Assembly: GCF_023155275.1 (NCBI RefSeq)
Contig: NZ_JALMUV010000019.1
Span: forward strand, 1 to 64,000
Reading direction: 5' to 3'
Source: Streptomyces rhizoryzae
GTDB taxonomy: Bacteria > Actinomycetota > Actinomycetes > Streptomycetales > Streptomycetaceae
Length of the DNA: 64,000 bases
Below the pieces are notes generated by a model that saw only the letters and a program-made list of their open reading frames with translations, was not told where the DNA came from and made no database searches. Positions 1 to 7,938 of this stretch are shown piece by piece. The position numbers and the translations under genes are program-made. Each line of letters opens with the position of its first letter. Position 1 is the stretch's first letter.

Positions 1-127
1 CAGGCGCACACGAAACAACCCCCACGGCGGGAAACCCGACAACGTGGGAAGCCCCGCAACCGCGGCAACGCGCCGCAGGCGCACACGAAACAACCCTCAC
101 GGCGGGAAAGCCAAAAACGTGGGAAGC
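1..127. repeat. Two direct repeats, 75-bp period
   Basis: Positions 1-52 and 76-127 match at 48 of 52 bases (mismatches at unit positions 22, 35, 38 and 40). They are separated by a 23-bp spacer containing a short GCGGC/GCCGC hairpin (63-77). The first unit starts at the window edge, so the array may continue upstream. I see no convincing gene in 1-145. Repeat and spacer lengths do not fit a CRISPR array. Confidence 0.8.
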
Positions 128-145
128 AGCCCCCGCCGCATGGCG

Positions 146-787
146 TCAGCGGGCGGGGTGGGGCGGCGCGGGCGCCGTGGTGGTGGTGGCCTGGGCGGCC
201 AGGAGGGCCAGCAGGCCGCGTACGGCCGCGTCGAACGGCGCGGTGTCCTCGGCCGCGCGGGCGAGCACGTAGCCGCCCTGGACGACGGCCGCGATGCTCG
301 CCGCGGTGGCCTCCGGGTCGAGGGCGGCGGCCAGTTCGCCGCTCGCCCGGCCCTCGGCGAGGACGTCGGCGAGGCGGCGCCGCAGCCAGCCGAACATGTC
401 GTCCAGCGGCTGCCGGAGCACGGGGTCGCGGACCACGTCGCGGTCCTGCGTCATCCGGCCGATGGGGCAGCCGCGCAGCACCTCGCGTTCGCGTAGCAGG
501 TAGGCCGCGACGCGGTCGCAGGCCGTGCCGGGGCCGGAGAAGATCTCCTCGGCCGCCGCGCGCATCTCCTCCGCGGTGCGGCGGATCGCCGTCAGGGCGA
601 GGTCGGACTTGCCCGTGAAGTGGTGGTACATGCTGCCCTGGCCCACCCCGGCGTGCTGGAGGATCGCCTTGGGGCTGGTGCCGACGTAGCCGCGCTCCCA
701 CAGGAGTTCCCGGGCGCTGGCGACGAGGCGTTCCTGGGTGGTGGCCGGGGGAGGGCCGGGTGGTGCGGTGTCCCGTTCGCTGGTCAT
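146..787 (-). CDS. TetR/AcrR-family regulator, LmrA/YxaF-like C-terminus
   Basis: A 213-residue one-component repressor. An N-terminal TetR helix-turn-helix lies at about residues 30-63 (GVGQGSMYHHFTGKSDL recognition region). The ligand domain carries the GCPIGRMTQD segment typical of the LmrA/YxaF branch. The ATG start is supported by a TAAAGT hexamer six bases upstream (794-799) with no Shine-Dalgarno, so the mRNA is probably leaderless. A palindrome at 798-813 overlaps that -10 and is probably its own operator. The controlled target is not visible; it could be upstream of the window or the gene may only regulate itself. The family call is safe; the ligand is unknown. Confidence 0.93.
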   Translation of the reverse strand: MTSERDTAPPGPPPATTQERLVASARELLWERGYVGTSPKAILQHAGVGQGSMYHHFTGKSDLALTAIRRTAEEMRAAAEEIFSGPGTACDRVAAYLLREREVLRGCPIGRMTQDRDVVRDPVLRQPLDDMFGWLRRRLADVLAEGRASGELAAALDPEATAASIAAVVQGGYVLARAAEDTAPFDAAVRGLLALLAAQATTTTAPAPPHPAR

Positions 788-793
788 GGGGTG

Positions 794-813
794 ACTTTAC
801 GTACTGGTAGGTA
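794..813 (-). promoter_or_regulatory. Leaderless promoter -10 with overlapping TetR operator
   Basis: Read on the minus strand, TACCTACCAGTACGTA (798-813) is an imperfect palindrome of the form TACnTACnnGTAnGTA. It runs straight into the -10 hexamer TAAAGT (794-799), which ends six bases before the ATG at 787. An operator between -35 and -10 is the usual layout for TetR autorepression. The palindrome and spacing are seen; binding by the adjacent TetR is inferred. Confidence 0.6.
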
Positions 814-870
814 CAGGGACAAGGCGAGGGGAGGTGGGGGCGTACCGCGGGGGGCGCAGGCCGGGCGGAT

Positions 871-1371
871 TCAGCCGACCCGCGCGCTCCGGTGGCGGGG
901 CGGGGGGCCGGCGTCCGCGCCGGCCAGCGGGGCGGGGTGCCAGTGCGTCCGGTGGGCGCGGGCCTCCTCGGGGGCGGTGGTCAGTGCGGGGAGGGTGAAC
1001 CACACCACCTTGCCCGGGTCGTGCGGGCGCACCCCCCAGCTCTCGCTGAGCGCCGCGATCAGCGCCAGCCCGCGGCCGCAGGTCTCCCAGCTTCCGGCGG
1101 CCCGCAGATGCGGCAGCCGGGGGTCGAGGTCGCGCACCGAGACCGTCAACTGGTCGAGCAGGACGCACAGTTCAACGGTGCACTGCTTGCTGGGCAGGGC
1201 GTGCCGGTGGACGTTGGCGAGGAGTTCGGTGACCCCGAGGGCGGCTGGATCGATCAGGGCGTCGAGGTGCCAGTACCGCAGCTGCGCCGAGACGATTCTC
1301 CGCACATGCCCGATACGGGCCGGATCGGCCTGGAGTTTCACCGTGCAGTGTCTGCTGGGCTGCCTGATCAC
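871..1371 (-). CDS. Anti-sigma-type ATP-binding protein (RsbW-like HATPase)
   Basis: A 166-residue GHKL/HATPase protein of the short anti-sigma regulatory type abundant in Streptomyces. An N-box-like ELLANVHRHA lies near residues 49-58, a degenerate G1 region (VRDLDPRLP) near 78-86, and a GRGLALIAAL G2-like helix near 99-108. Such proteins act in the cytoplasm, binding sigma factors and phosphorylating STAS antagonists. The start is GTG at 1371, with GGGAG eight bases upstream. The last 40 residues are Pro/Arg/His-rich and probably disordered. No sigma factor or STAS gene adjoins it, so its partner is unknown. Confidence 0.85.
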   Translation of the reverse strand: MIRQPSRHCTVKLQADPARIGHVRRIVSAQLRYWHLDALIDPAALGVTELLANVHRHALPSKQCTVELCVLLDQLTVSVRDLDPRLPHLRAAGSWETCGRGLALIAALSESWGVRPHDPGKVVWFTLPALTTAPEEARAHRTHWHPAPLAGADAGPPPRHRSARVG

Positions 1372-1547
1372 GACCGCGACTCCCTGATGAGGCCGGGCGC
1401 CCCCCGTACCGGGGCGGGGCGAAGATCGGAATCAGCGATGCCGGCTGCACCACAACGTCACCGCTGGTGAACCCTCAGTGATACGTGTCCAGGGTCATCC
1501 AGGCGGTGCACCGCCGCAACCGCACCGCTCCGGGCCGCCGCCGGCGT

Positions 1548-1838
1548 TCACGCGCGTGGCCGACGCGCCGCCTCCACGGCCTTCAGGAAGCGGTCCCGGG
1601 CGCCGCCCAGGGTCAGGGAATAGCGGTTGCCGTTGAGGACCGCCAGGGCCCGGTCACGCGCCGCGAACAGCGGCTTGTGCGCCTCCACCGCGCCGAGCGG
1701 GGCACTGTCGATCTCCGTGCCGTAGCTCGTCAGCAGGGACAGCCGGCCGCCGCTGATGCGGATCTGGCCGGCTCTGGTCAGGGACCGCAGCGAGCGGTCG
1801 ATCCGCACGCCGGTCGCGCTGTACTCCTGGTCCGCCAT
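1548..1838 (-). CDS. Small hypothetical actinobacterial protein (96 aa)
   Basis: A 96-residue soluble protein starting MADQEYSATG. The ATG at 1838 is chosen because GGGGAG lies about eight bases upstream; an ATG two codons earlier is too close to that site, and a longer open frame to 1952 reads poorly. There are no signal peptide, membrane segments or catalytic motifs that I recognise. The middle reads like a compact alpha/beta domain (IRISGGRLSLLTSYGTEID). It is divergent from the PLP enzyme gene across about 250 bp. Function unknown. Confidence 0.6.
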   Translation of the reverse strand: MADQEYSATGVRIDRSLRSLTRAGQIRISGGRLSLLTSYGTEIDSAPLGAVEAHKPLFAARDRALAVLNGNRYSLTLGGARDRFLKAVEAARRPRA

Positions 1839-2028
1839 CCTCATCACTCCCCTGATGATGTTCACGGGTGGGTAGGGACCACCGCCCCCGTCAACAAAGT
1901 TTGCCGCCAGTGCGCCGGTCACACCAGGGCCTTCGGGGGCGCAGAGGCGCACAACACCCTTCCCCCAGGGCCCTCTTGGGGCCCCTCAAAGGGATGTTTA
2001 TGCAGGTGAGAAGCGTGCGCCGGGTGGT

Positions 2029-2034
2029 TATAGT
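2029..2034 (+). promoter_or_regulatory. Possible -10 element (TATAGT)
   Basis: TATAGT lies about 55 bases before the GTG of the PLP enzyme, in an otherwise GC-rich intergenic stretch. No good TTGACA-like hexamer sits at the expected distance, so this is a weak call. Confidence 0.3.
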
Positions 2035-2088
2035 CGGAATCGGCCCGGCCTTCCGGAAGGGCCGTAGACCCCCTTGAGGAGCGCGCCG

Positions 2089-3258
2089 GTGAGCACCGCA
2101 CCCCAGCCGCAGAGCCCGCCCGCAGGCGGCGCCGCGGACCGCATGCCGACCCCGCCGGTCCTGCCGACCGTCGATGTGGACCGCTCGGATCCGGAGTACC
2201 GGTCCTGGCTGAAAGAAGCCGTCCGCAAGGTCCAGGCGGACGCCAACCGCACCGCCGACACCCACCTGCTGCGCTTCCCGCTGCCCGAGGACTGGGGCAT
2301 CGACCTCTATCTCAAGGACGAGTCGACGCACCCCACCGGCAGCCTCAAGCACCGGCTGGCCCGCTCCCTGTTCCTCTACGGGCTGTGCAACGGCTGGATC
2401 CGGCCGGGCAAGCCGGTGATCGAGTCCTCCAGCGGCTCCACGGCCGTCTCGGAGGCGTACTTCGCCTCGCTGATCGGCGTCCCGTTCATCGCGGTGATGC
2501 CGGCCACCACCAGCCAGGAGAAGACCCGGCTGATCGAATTCCACGGGGGCACCTGCCACCTGGTCGAGGACCCGCGGACGGTCTACGAGGTCTCCGCCCG
2601 GCTGGCCACCGAGACCGGCGGCCACTACATGGACCAGTTCACCTATGCCGAGCGGGCCACCGACTGGCGCGGCAACAACAACATCGCCGAGTCGATCTAC
2701 CAGCAGCTGCGGCTGGAGCGCTACCCCGAGCCCGCCTGGATCGTCGCCACCGCCGGCACCGGCGGCACCTCCGCGACCATCGCCCGCTACGTCCACTACA
2801 TGCAGTACGACACCCGCATCTGCGTCCCGGACCCGGAGAACTCCTGCTTCTTCGACGGCTGGCTCGCCGGCGACCCCGGCACCGACTGCGCCACCGCCTC
2901 CCGGATCGAGGGCATCGGCCGGCCGCGGATGGAGCCGAGCTTCGTGCCCGGCGCGATCGACCGGATGATGAAGGTGCCGGACGCGGCCAGCGTCGCCGCG
3001 GTGCGCGCCCTGGAGAAGGTCATCGGGCGCAAGGCCGGCGGCTCGACCGGCACCGGGCTGTGGAGCGCGCTGCGGCTGGTCGCGGAGATGGTCGCCGGGG
3101 GCCGGACCGGGTCCGTGGTGACGCTGCTGTGCGACCCCGGCGACCGCTATCTGGACAAGTACTACTCGGACGGCTGGCTGGCCGCCCAGGGGCTGGACAT
3201 CGCGCCCTACGCCCGGACCATCGAGCGCTTCCTCGCCACCGGCTCCTGGGACGGCTGA
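2089..3258 (+). CDS. PLP-dependent cysteine synthase-family enzyme (Cds1-like L-cysteine desulfhydrase)
   Basis: A fold-type II PLP enzyme of 389 residues. The PLP lysine is in HPTGSLKHR (about Lys87), a substrate loop SSSGSTAVS lies near 116-124, and the phosphate-binding glycine loop TAGTGGTSA lies near 222-230. The spacing and the YVHYMQYDTRICVPDPE segment resemble the mycobacterial Cds1 (Rv3684) group, which releases sulfide, pyruvate and ammonia from L-cysteine in the cytoplasm. GTG at 2089 is preferred because GAGGAG is seven bases upstream; the TTG at 2074 lies in the ribosome-binding site itself. Cysteine synthase or cystathionine beta-synthase activity is the alternative. It is monocistronic. 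Confidence 0.85.
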   Translation: MSTAPQPQSPPAGGAADRMPTPPVLPTVDVDRSDPEYRSWLKEAVRKVQADANRTADTHLLRFPLPEDWGIDLYLKDESTHPTGSLKHRLARSLFLYGLCNGWIRPGKPVIESSSGSTAVSEAYFASLIGVPFIAVMPATTSQEKTRLIEFHGGTCHLVEDPRTVYEVSARLATETGGHYMDQFTYAERATDWRGNNNIAESIYQQLRLERYPEPAWIVATAGTGGTSATIARYVHYMQYDTRICVPDPENSCFFDGWLAGDPGTDCATASRIEGIGRPRMEPSFVPGAIDRMMKVPDAASVAAVRALEKVIGRKAGGSTGTGLWSALRLVAEMVAGGRTGSVVTLLCDPGDRYLDKYYSDGWLAAQGLDIAPYARTIERFLATGSWDG

Positions 3259-3320
3259 CGCGCTCGCCTCCCGGGGTGGCCGGGGCGGCTGACGCGCTCG
3301 CTCCGCGGGGAGCCGGGGCG
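3253..3320. repeat. 34-bp direct repeats beginning at the stop codon
   Basis: Two units starting GGCTGACGCGCTCGC (3253 and 3287) have a 34-bp period, with a degenerate third copy near 3328-3359. The first TGA is the stop codon of the PLP enzyme, so the repeat duplicates the gene's 3' end. It separates two convergent genes and may fold in the transcript, but I see no clear terminator. Confidence 0.7.
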
Positions 3321-3361
3321 GTCAGGGTGGCTGAAACGCTCGCGTCCCCGGGGGCGGGGCG

Positions 3362-3835
3362 TCAGGATCCGGCCAGCCGCCGGTCCAGGGCCCTGACCGA
3401 ATCCCGGAAGGCGCGGCCCAGGGCCGGGCGGGCCAGTGGCATCAGCCAGCGGAACGCCGCCGGACCGTCCGCCGCGAACGTCCACCGCACCCGGGTCCCG
3501 CCGCCCGCCGGCGTCAGCCGCCACTCCTCCAACAGGGCTCGCAGGACGGGGGCGTTGGTGGTGTCGACGCGGTAGGCGTAGCGGGCGCCGGGCTCGGCGG
3601 CCAGCACCGTCTCGGCGAAGCGGGTGCCGCCGGCGAGCCGCACCGCGCGGCACCGGCCGCCGTCCACCGGCGCGGCCTGTGAGACCCCGGTGAACCACTC
3701 GGCCCAGCCGGGGACGTCGTCCGCCAGCGCGGCGTAGACGGCCGCGGGCGGCGCCGCGGTCTCGGCGGTGAACACCAGCCGCAGCGGGGCCGATGCGGCG
3801 AAGTCGAGCTCGACGGAGCGGAGCCGTCGGGACAT
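3362..3835 (-). CDS. SRPBCC (START-like) ligand-binding protein
   Basis: A 157-residue protein with the polyketide cyclase/dehydrase (SRPBCC) pattern: a first strand (LRLVFTAETAAPPAAVYAALAD), the W-x-E-W-F-T-G turn at about residues 44-50, and a C-terminal helix (AFRDSVRALDRRLAG). Such proteins form a helix-grip cavity for hydrophobic ligands in the cytoplasm; the ligand cannot be told from sequence. AGGAGG is nine bases before the ATG. It is convergent with the PLP enzyme and transcribed in the same direction as the upstream DeoR gene, 75 bases away. Confidence 0.85.
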   Translation of the reverse strand: MSRRLRSVELDFAASAPLRLVFTAETAAPPAAVYAALADDVPGWAEWFTGVSQAAPVDGGRCRAVRLAGGTRFAETVLAAEPGARYAYRVDTTNAPVLRALLEEWRLTPAGGGTRVRWTFAADGPAAFRWLMPLARPALGRAFRDSVRALDRRLAGS

Positions 3836-3910
3836 GGGCGAGCACCTCCTGGGGAGCCGGCCGGCCGCGGGACCGGCCGGGGGATCCGCGTCACCCTAGC
3901 TGACGTGTGG

Positions 3911-4756
3911 TCAGTCGTCTGCCCCGGGTGCCGGCTCACCCGCCACCAGCAGCTCCGTCGGCCGGTCCGCGAACTCCGCCCGCGCCTCCGCGGACAGCCC
4001 GGCGTCCGTCACCAGCACGTCCACCTCGTCCAGCGCGGCGAACGAACTCAGGCCCACCGTGCCCCACTTGGTGTGGTCGGCGACCACCACCACCCGCCGC
4101 GCGGACCGGACGAAGTGCCGGTTGGTCTCCGCCTCGGCGAGATTGGGGGTGGACAGTCCGGCCTGCACCGATATGCCGTGCACGCCCAGGAACAGCAGGT
4201 CGAAGTGGAGCGAGCGGATCGCGGCGTCCGCCACCGGGCCCACCAGGGTGTCGGAGGGGGTGCGGATGCCGCCCGTGAGGACCACCGTGGCGGCCTCCGC
4301 CGGCGGGCGGCTCGTGCTGCCGGCCGCCGCGCGCTGGGCGGTGTAGAACACATCGGCCACCCGCACCGAATTCGTCACCACCGTCAGCTCCGGTACCTCC
4401 AGCAGGCGCTGGGCCAGCGCGTACGCCGTCGTGCCGCCGGCCAGTGCGATCGCGCTGCCGGGCACCGCCAGCTCGGCCGCGGCCCTGGCGATCTCCGCCT
4501 TGGCGCCCGGCTCCAGCCCGGACTTCGCCTCGAAACCGGGCTCGTGGGCACTGGGGTCGCTCACCGGGAGGGCGCCGCCGTGCACCTTCTCGATCATGCC
4601 CTGGCGGGCCAGTGCGTCCAGATCGCGACGGACCGTCATGTCCGAGACGCTGAGTCTGCGGGTCAGTTCGTTGACCCGCACCCCGCCGCGGCGCCTGACC
4701 TCATCGAGGATCAGGGCCCGCCGCTGCTCCGCGAGAAGATTCTGGTTGTCGCCCAC
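3911..4756 (-). CDS. DeoR/GlpR-family transcriptional regulator
   Basis: A 281-residue regulator. The N-terminal DeoR winged helix is at residues 8-58 (EVRRRGGVRVNELTRRLSV then DMTVRRDLDALARQG). The C-terminal sugar-phosphate sensor domain contains the ALAGGTTAYALAQ, VTNSVRVAD, LTGG and DLLFLGVHGI blocks. GTG at 4756 is chosen because family members start almost at NQNLLAEQRR and GGAAGGGA lies upstream; ATG at 4813 would add 19 basic, low-complexity residues. DeoR proteins usually control nearby sugar-uptake or catabolic genes, but none adjoins here, so the regulon is unknown. Confidence 0.92.
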   Translation of the reverse strand: MGDNQNLLAEQRRALILDEVRRRGGVRVNELTRRLSVSDMTVRRDLDALARQGMIEKVHGGALPVSDPSAHEPGFEAKSGLEPGAKAEIARAAAELAVPGSAIALAGGTTAYALAQRLLEVPELTVVTNSVRVADVFYTAQRAAAGSTSRPPAEAATVVLTGGIRTPSDTLVGPVADAAIRSLHFDLLFLGVHGISVQAGLSTPNLAEAETNRHFVRSARRVVVVADHTKWGTVGLSSFAALDEVDVLVTDAGLSAEARAEFADRPTELLVAGEPAPGADD

Positions 4757-5181
4757 CGCGGCCCGTCCCTTCCGCCCGGCACCTACCGCCGCCCGCGCTC
4801 CTGATGCCCTCATCCTCGCACGAGGGTCCGACAGCGCCCCTGGTCCGGGTGCGCGGCCGCCCCGGGATCCCGCCGACCGCTCCGTCCGGGAACCGCAAGC
4901 GGGATGCGCGGGCTCCTCAGGGAAAGAGACAATCCGGGGGACCGCACACCGCTCGCACCACACACCGCACCCGCCCGCCCGCACACCGCACCCGGCATAC
5001 GGACACCGCCTGTCGCACATGCCTTACGGAACACGCCCCACCGAACGCGGCATCTCGAACGCGGAATGCCGCTCGTACCGCTCCGACTCGTACCGCTCCG
5101 ACTCGTACCGCTCCGACTCGCGGCGCACCGCGCCCCGGGGCGCCACACCGTTCCGCACACACTGACATCGGGGGAGAGCCA
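4757..5181. other. Divergent intergenic region with tandem repeats
   Basis: These 425 bases separate the DeoR gene from the divergent membrane hydrolase. They include Pro/Arg-coding low-complexity sequence (repeated CACACCGCACCC motifs near 4970-5000) and an exact 15-bp tandem repeat (5073-5117). Long open frames cross the region on both strands but look like frame artefacts of GC bias. No promoter is convincing. Confidence 0.5.
5073..5117. repeat. 15-bp tandem repeat, three exact copies
   Basis: The unit TCGTACCGCTCCGAC occurs three times head to tail, with a partial copy on each side. It ends about 65 bases before the GTG of the downstream membrane protein, so it lies in its leader or promoter. 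It could be replication slippage or a protein-binding array. Confidence 0.85.
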
Positions 5182-7938
5182 GTGGAGACCGCGGCCACAC
5201 CACCCGCCCACCCGTCCGCCCATTCGTCCGCCGACCCGCCCGTCCGCCCGACCGAACCGGCGGCGACGCTCCGGGCACCGGCCGCCGGACCCGCCGCCGA
5301 GCCGGCCGCCGAGCCCGTCCCGGCCGCCGGGCCCGCACTCGTTACCGAGCCCGTGCCGGTCGCCCAGCCTGCACCGTCCGCCACGCCCGCCACCTCCGTC
5401 CCTCCGCCCGCACCGGCCACCGACCCCGTGACCGAGCCCGCGATCGACCCGGTGACCGACCTCGTCCCCGCACCCGCTATCGAGCCGGTCCCGGCCCCAG
5501 ACCCCCTCCCGGGCCCCGAGCCCGTCACCGACCCCGCACCTCGCACCGCCCCCACCGCGCCCCCCGCCCCCGTCGTGCTGCCCACCCCGGCCGAGGTTCC
5601 GGCCGGCGCGCCGGAACCTCAGCTCGCGCTGGAACTGCTGGTGCACGGGGTCGGCGGCACCACGCCGGAGGAGATGCTCGGCGACCCGCGCGTCACGCGG
5701 ATCACCGGCGACGACACCGCCGCCTGCTACCGCCGCACCGACGACGCCGACGCCGAGCAGCGGCCCGGCGAACACCGCACCGGACCGGTCCGCGAGGCGT
5801 ACTGCTGGTCCAACCTCACCTCCGGCAACGGCGCCCGCGCCCTGTGGCTGATCCTGCTGCCCTTCATGGTCGCCAACCTCGCCCACTGGATGCGCCCGGC
5901 CGCCCCGCCCGGCCACCGTGCCCAGCGCCTCTACGACCTGCTGGTGCGACTGCTCGCGCTCACCCTCACCGTGCTGCTGGCCGCCGCGGCCTGCGAGGTC
6001 GCCCTCGACCTCACCGCCTGGCAGTGCGCCGGCACCCCGGCCTGCGCCGCCGGCAAGTCCTGGATGGGCTTCCTCAACCCCGCCGGCGGCGGCTGGTGGA
6101 GCGCCCCGGGCCGCCGCCTGGTCCTCGCCTCCGTGCTGCCCCTGGCGGTCATCGGCTTCCTGTGGTGGCTCTCGCACCGCACCTGGAGCGCCTACGAGTC
6201 CGCCTCCCCGCCGCCGCGCCGCCCCGGCTCCTCCCGCGACACCCCCGCCCACGAACGCACCGCGCTCGGCCTGGACGGCTTCTGGTACGGCCGCCGGCTG
6301 GTCGCCCGGCTGCGCGCCGCACACACCGCGGCCGGCGTGCTGACCGTCGCCGCCGCCCTCCTCGTCGCCTCTCTCCGCGCCGACCGGCGGACCGGCGCCA
6401 CCGCCCTGACGGCCGCCGGCCAGGCCCTGACCGCCCTGGTCGTGCTGCTCGCCGCCGCCACCCTCACCGTCGTCTGGCGCACCGCCCGCAGCGAGGCCGC
6501 CCGGGACGAGGAGTCCGACCGCGCGACCGTACGGGCGCTGCCCTACGCCGCGCTGGCCGCGCTCGCCCTCACCGCCGGCTACGCCGCCTGGGCCCGCCCC
6601 GCGGCGGCCAGCCGGGGACCGCTGCCCGGCGTCGCGGCGTTCGGCGGGATCGCCGTCCTCCAGGGCGCCCTGGTACTGGCGCTGGCGGTCACCGCGTGGT
6701 TCCTCCAGCGCGCCGCCCGGGACGACGCCCGGACCGCGCTGCGCGGCCTGGGCGGACCGGCCGTCGCCCTGCTGGCCTGCGGGGTCGCCGGGGTGCTGTC
6801 CGGGGGAGTGGCCCAGCGGTTCGCGGACTGGATCGACGGGCCGGCCACGCCCGGCCAGGACCACGCCCCGATCCCCGGGCCACCGGTCCTGCTGTCCTGG
6901 CAGGCGTCGGTGCTGCCCGCCCTCCTGGTGGTCGTCGCGGCCGTCGCCGTGCTGGCCGGGATCCGGGTGCTGGCCGTCCGCCGGCAGGTCGCCAAGGACA
7001 TCCCCGGCCTCTACGACCCGCGCGAACGCCCCGACGTGCTGCGCACCGGCCGTATCGCCGGCACCATCGCCCGCGCCGGGCTCACCGACGCCGCGCCCGT
7101 CCTGGTCGCCGCCATCGCCGCCGTCACGCTCGTCCTGGGCGCCGGTGCGGTGGCCGGCGCCTGGCTCACCGACCGGGCCCCGGGCCGCGCCACCGAGGGC
7201 GCCCCGCCGTTCGTGCACGCCGCCGCCGAGACCGCCGAATCCCTCGGCTCCTGGCTGATGGGCGCCGGGGTGATCCTGCTGCTCACCATGGGCCGGCGGG
7301 CCTACCGCGACCACTCCGCCCGCCGCACCATCGGCATCCTCTGGGACGTCGGCACCTTCTGGCCGCGCGCCGCGCACCCCTTCGCGCCGCCCTGCTACGC
7401 CGAGCGCGCCGTCCCGGACCTGACCTGGCGGATGGCCACCTGGACCGAGCGGTACGACGGCCGGCTGGTGCTCTCCGGGCACTCCCAGGGCAGTGTCCTG
7501 GCCGCCGCGGCCGTCTGGCAGCTGGACCTCGTCACCCGCAGCCGGGTGGCCCTGCTGACGTACGGCAGCCCGCTGGAGCGGCTCTACGGCCGCTGGTTCC
7601 CGGCCTTCTTCGGCCCGCCCGCGCTCACCGGTCTGCACCGCGAGATGGACGACTGGCGCAACCTCTGGCGCTTCACCGACCCCATCGGCGGGCCGATCCG
7701 GCTCACCTGCGACGACGGCCGGGCGATCGACGAGGGCCCGCTGCGCGACCCGCTCACCTTCGGCCGCACCCTGCTCAGCCCGCTGCCGGCCCAGATCCTG
7801 GGCCACGGCGACTACCAGGCCGATCCGGTCTTCGGCCGGGTGCGCGCCGAGCTGATCGCCCGGCTCGGCCCGGGGGCGCCGGGCCGGTGCGTCAACGGCC
7901 CGGCGGATCAGGGGAGTTCGGGCAGGTCCTCGGCGTAG
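5182..7938 (+). CDS. Polytopic membrane protein with split alpha/beta-hydrolase domain
   Basis: A 918-residue protein. Residues 1-145 are Pro/Ala/Glu-rich and repetitive. A strand with LELLVHGVGGTTPEEM (about 149-164) resembles the oxyanion region of an alpha/beta hydrolase. About eight to eleven hydrophobic segments then fill residues 225-715. The nucleophile elbow LSGHSQGS follows (Ser about 768), then TYGSPLERLYGRWFP, and a late GHGDYQADP that may hold the catalytic His. The hydrolase core therefore seems interrupted by a membrane domain. The GTG start follows GGGGGAGAG by about five bases. The 3' end overlaps the convergent beta-helix/AAA+ gene by 31 bp. Substrate unknown; lipase or esterase is possible. 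Confidence 0.8.
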   Translation: METAATPPAHPSAHSSADPPVRPTEPAATLRAPAAGPAAEPAAEPVPAAGPALVTEPVPVAQPAPSATPATSVPPPAPATDPVTEPAIDPVTDLVPAPAIEPVPAPDPLPGPEPVTDPAPRTAPTAPPAPVVLPTPAEVPAGAPEPQLALELLVHGVGGTTPEEMLGDPRVTRITGDDTAACYRRTDDADAEQRPGEHRTGPVREAYCWSNLTSGNGARALWLILLPFMVANLAHWMRPAAPPGHRAQRLYDLLVRLLALTLTVLLAAAACEVALDLTAWQCAGTPACAAGKSWMGFLNPAGGGWWSAPGRRLVLASVLPLAVIGFLWWLSHRTWSAYESASPPPRRPGSSRDTPAHERTALGLDGFWYGRRLVARLRAAHTAAGVLTVAAALLVASLRADRRTGATALTAAGQALTALVVLLAAATLTVVWRTARSEAARDEESDRATVRALPYAALAALALTAGYAAWARPAAASRGPLPGVAAFGGIAVLQGALVLALAVTAWFLQRAARDDARTALRGLGGPAVALLACGVAGVLSGGVAQRFADWIDGPATPGQDHAPIPGPPVLLSWQASVLPALLVVVAAVAVLAGIRVLAVRRQVAKDIPGLYDPRERPDVLRTGRIAGTIARAGLTDAAPVLVAAIAAVTLVLGAGAVAGAWLTDRAPGRATEGAPPFVHAAAETAESLGSWLMGAGVILLLTMGRRAYRDHSARRTIGILWDVGTFWPRAAHPFAPPCYAERAVPDLTWRMATWTERYDGRLVLSGHSQGSVLAAAAVWQLDLVTRSRVALLTYGSPLERLYGRWFPAFFGPPALTGLHREMDDWRNLWRFTDPIGGPIRLTCDDGRAIDEGPLRDPLTFGRTLLSPLPAQILGHGDYQADPVFGRVRAELIARLGPGAPGRCVNGPADQGSSGRSSA

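Noticed and set aside
1..127. CRISPR array
   Set aside because: Only two long repeats (52 bp) with a 23-bp spacer, not the usual 24-37-bp repeats with similar-length unique spacers, and no cas genes.
4810..7806. A 998-codon minus-strand open frame
   Set aside because: It is the mirror of the membrane hydrolase gene, Gly/Arg-rich and without domains.
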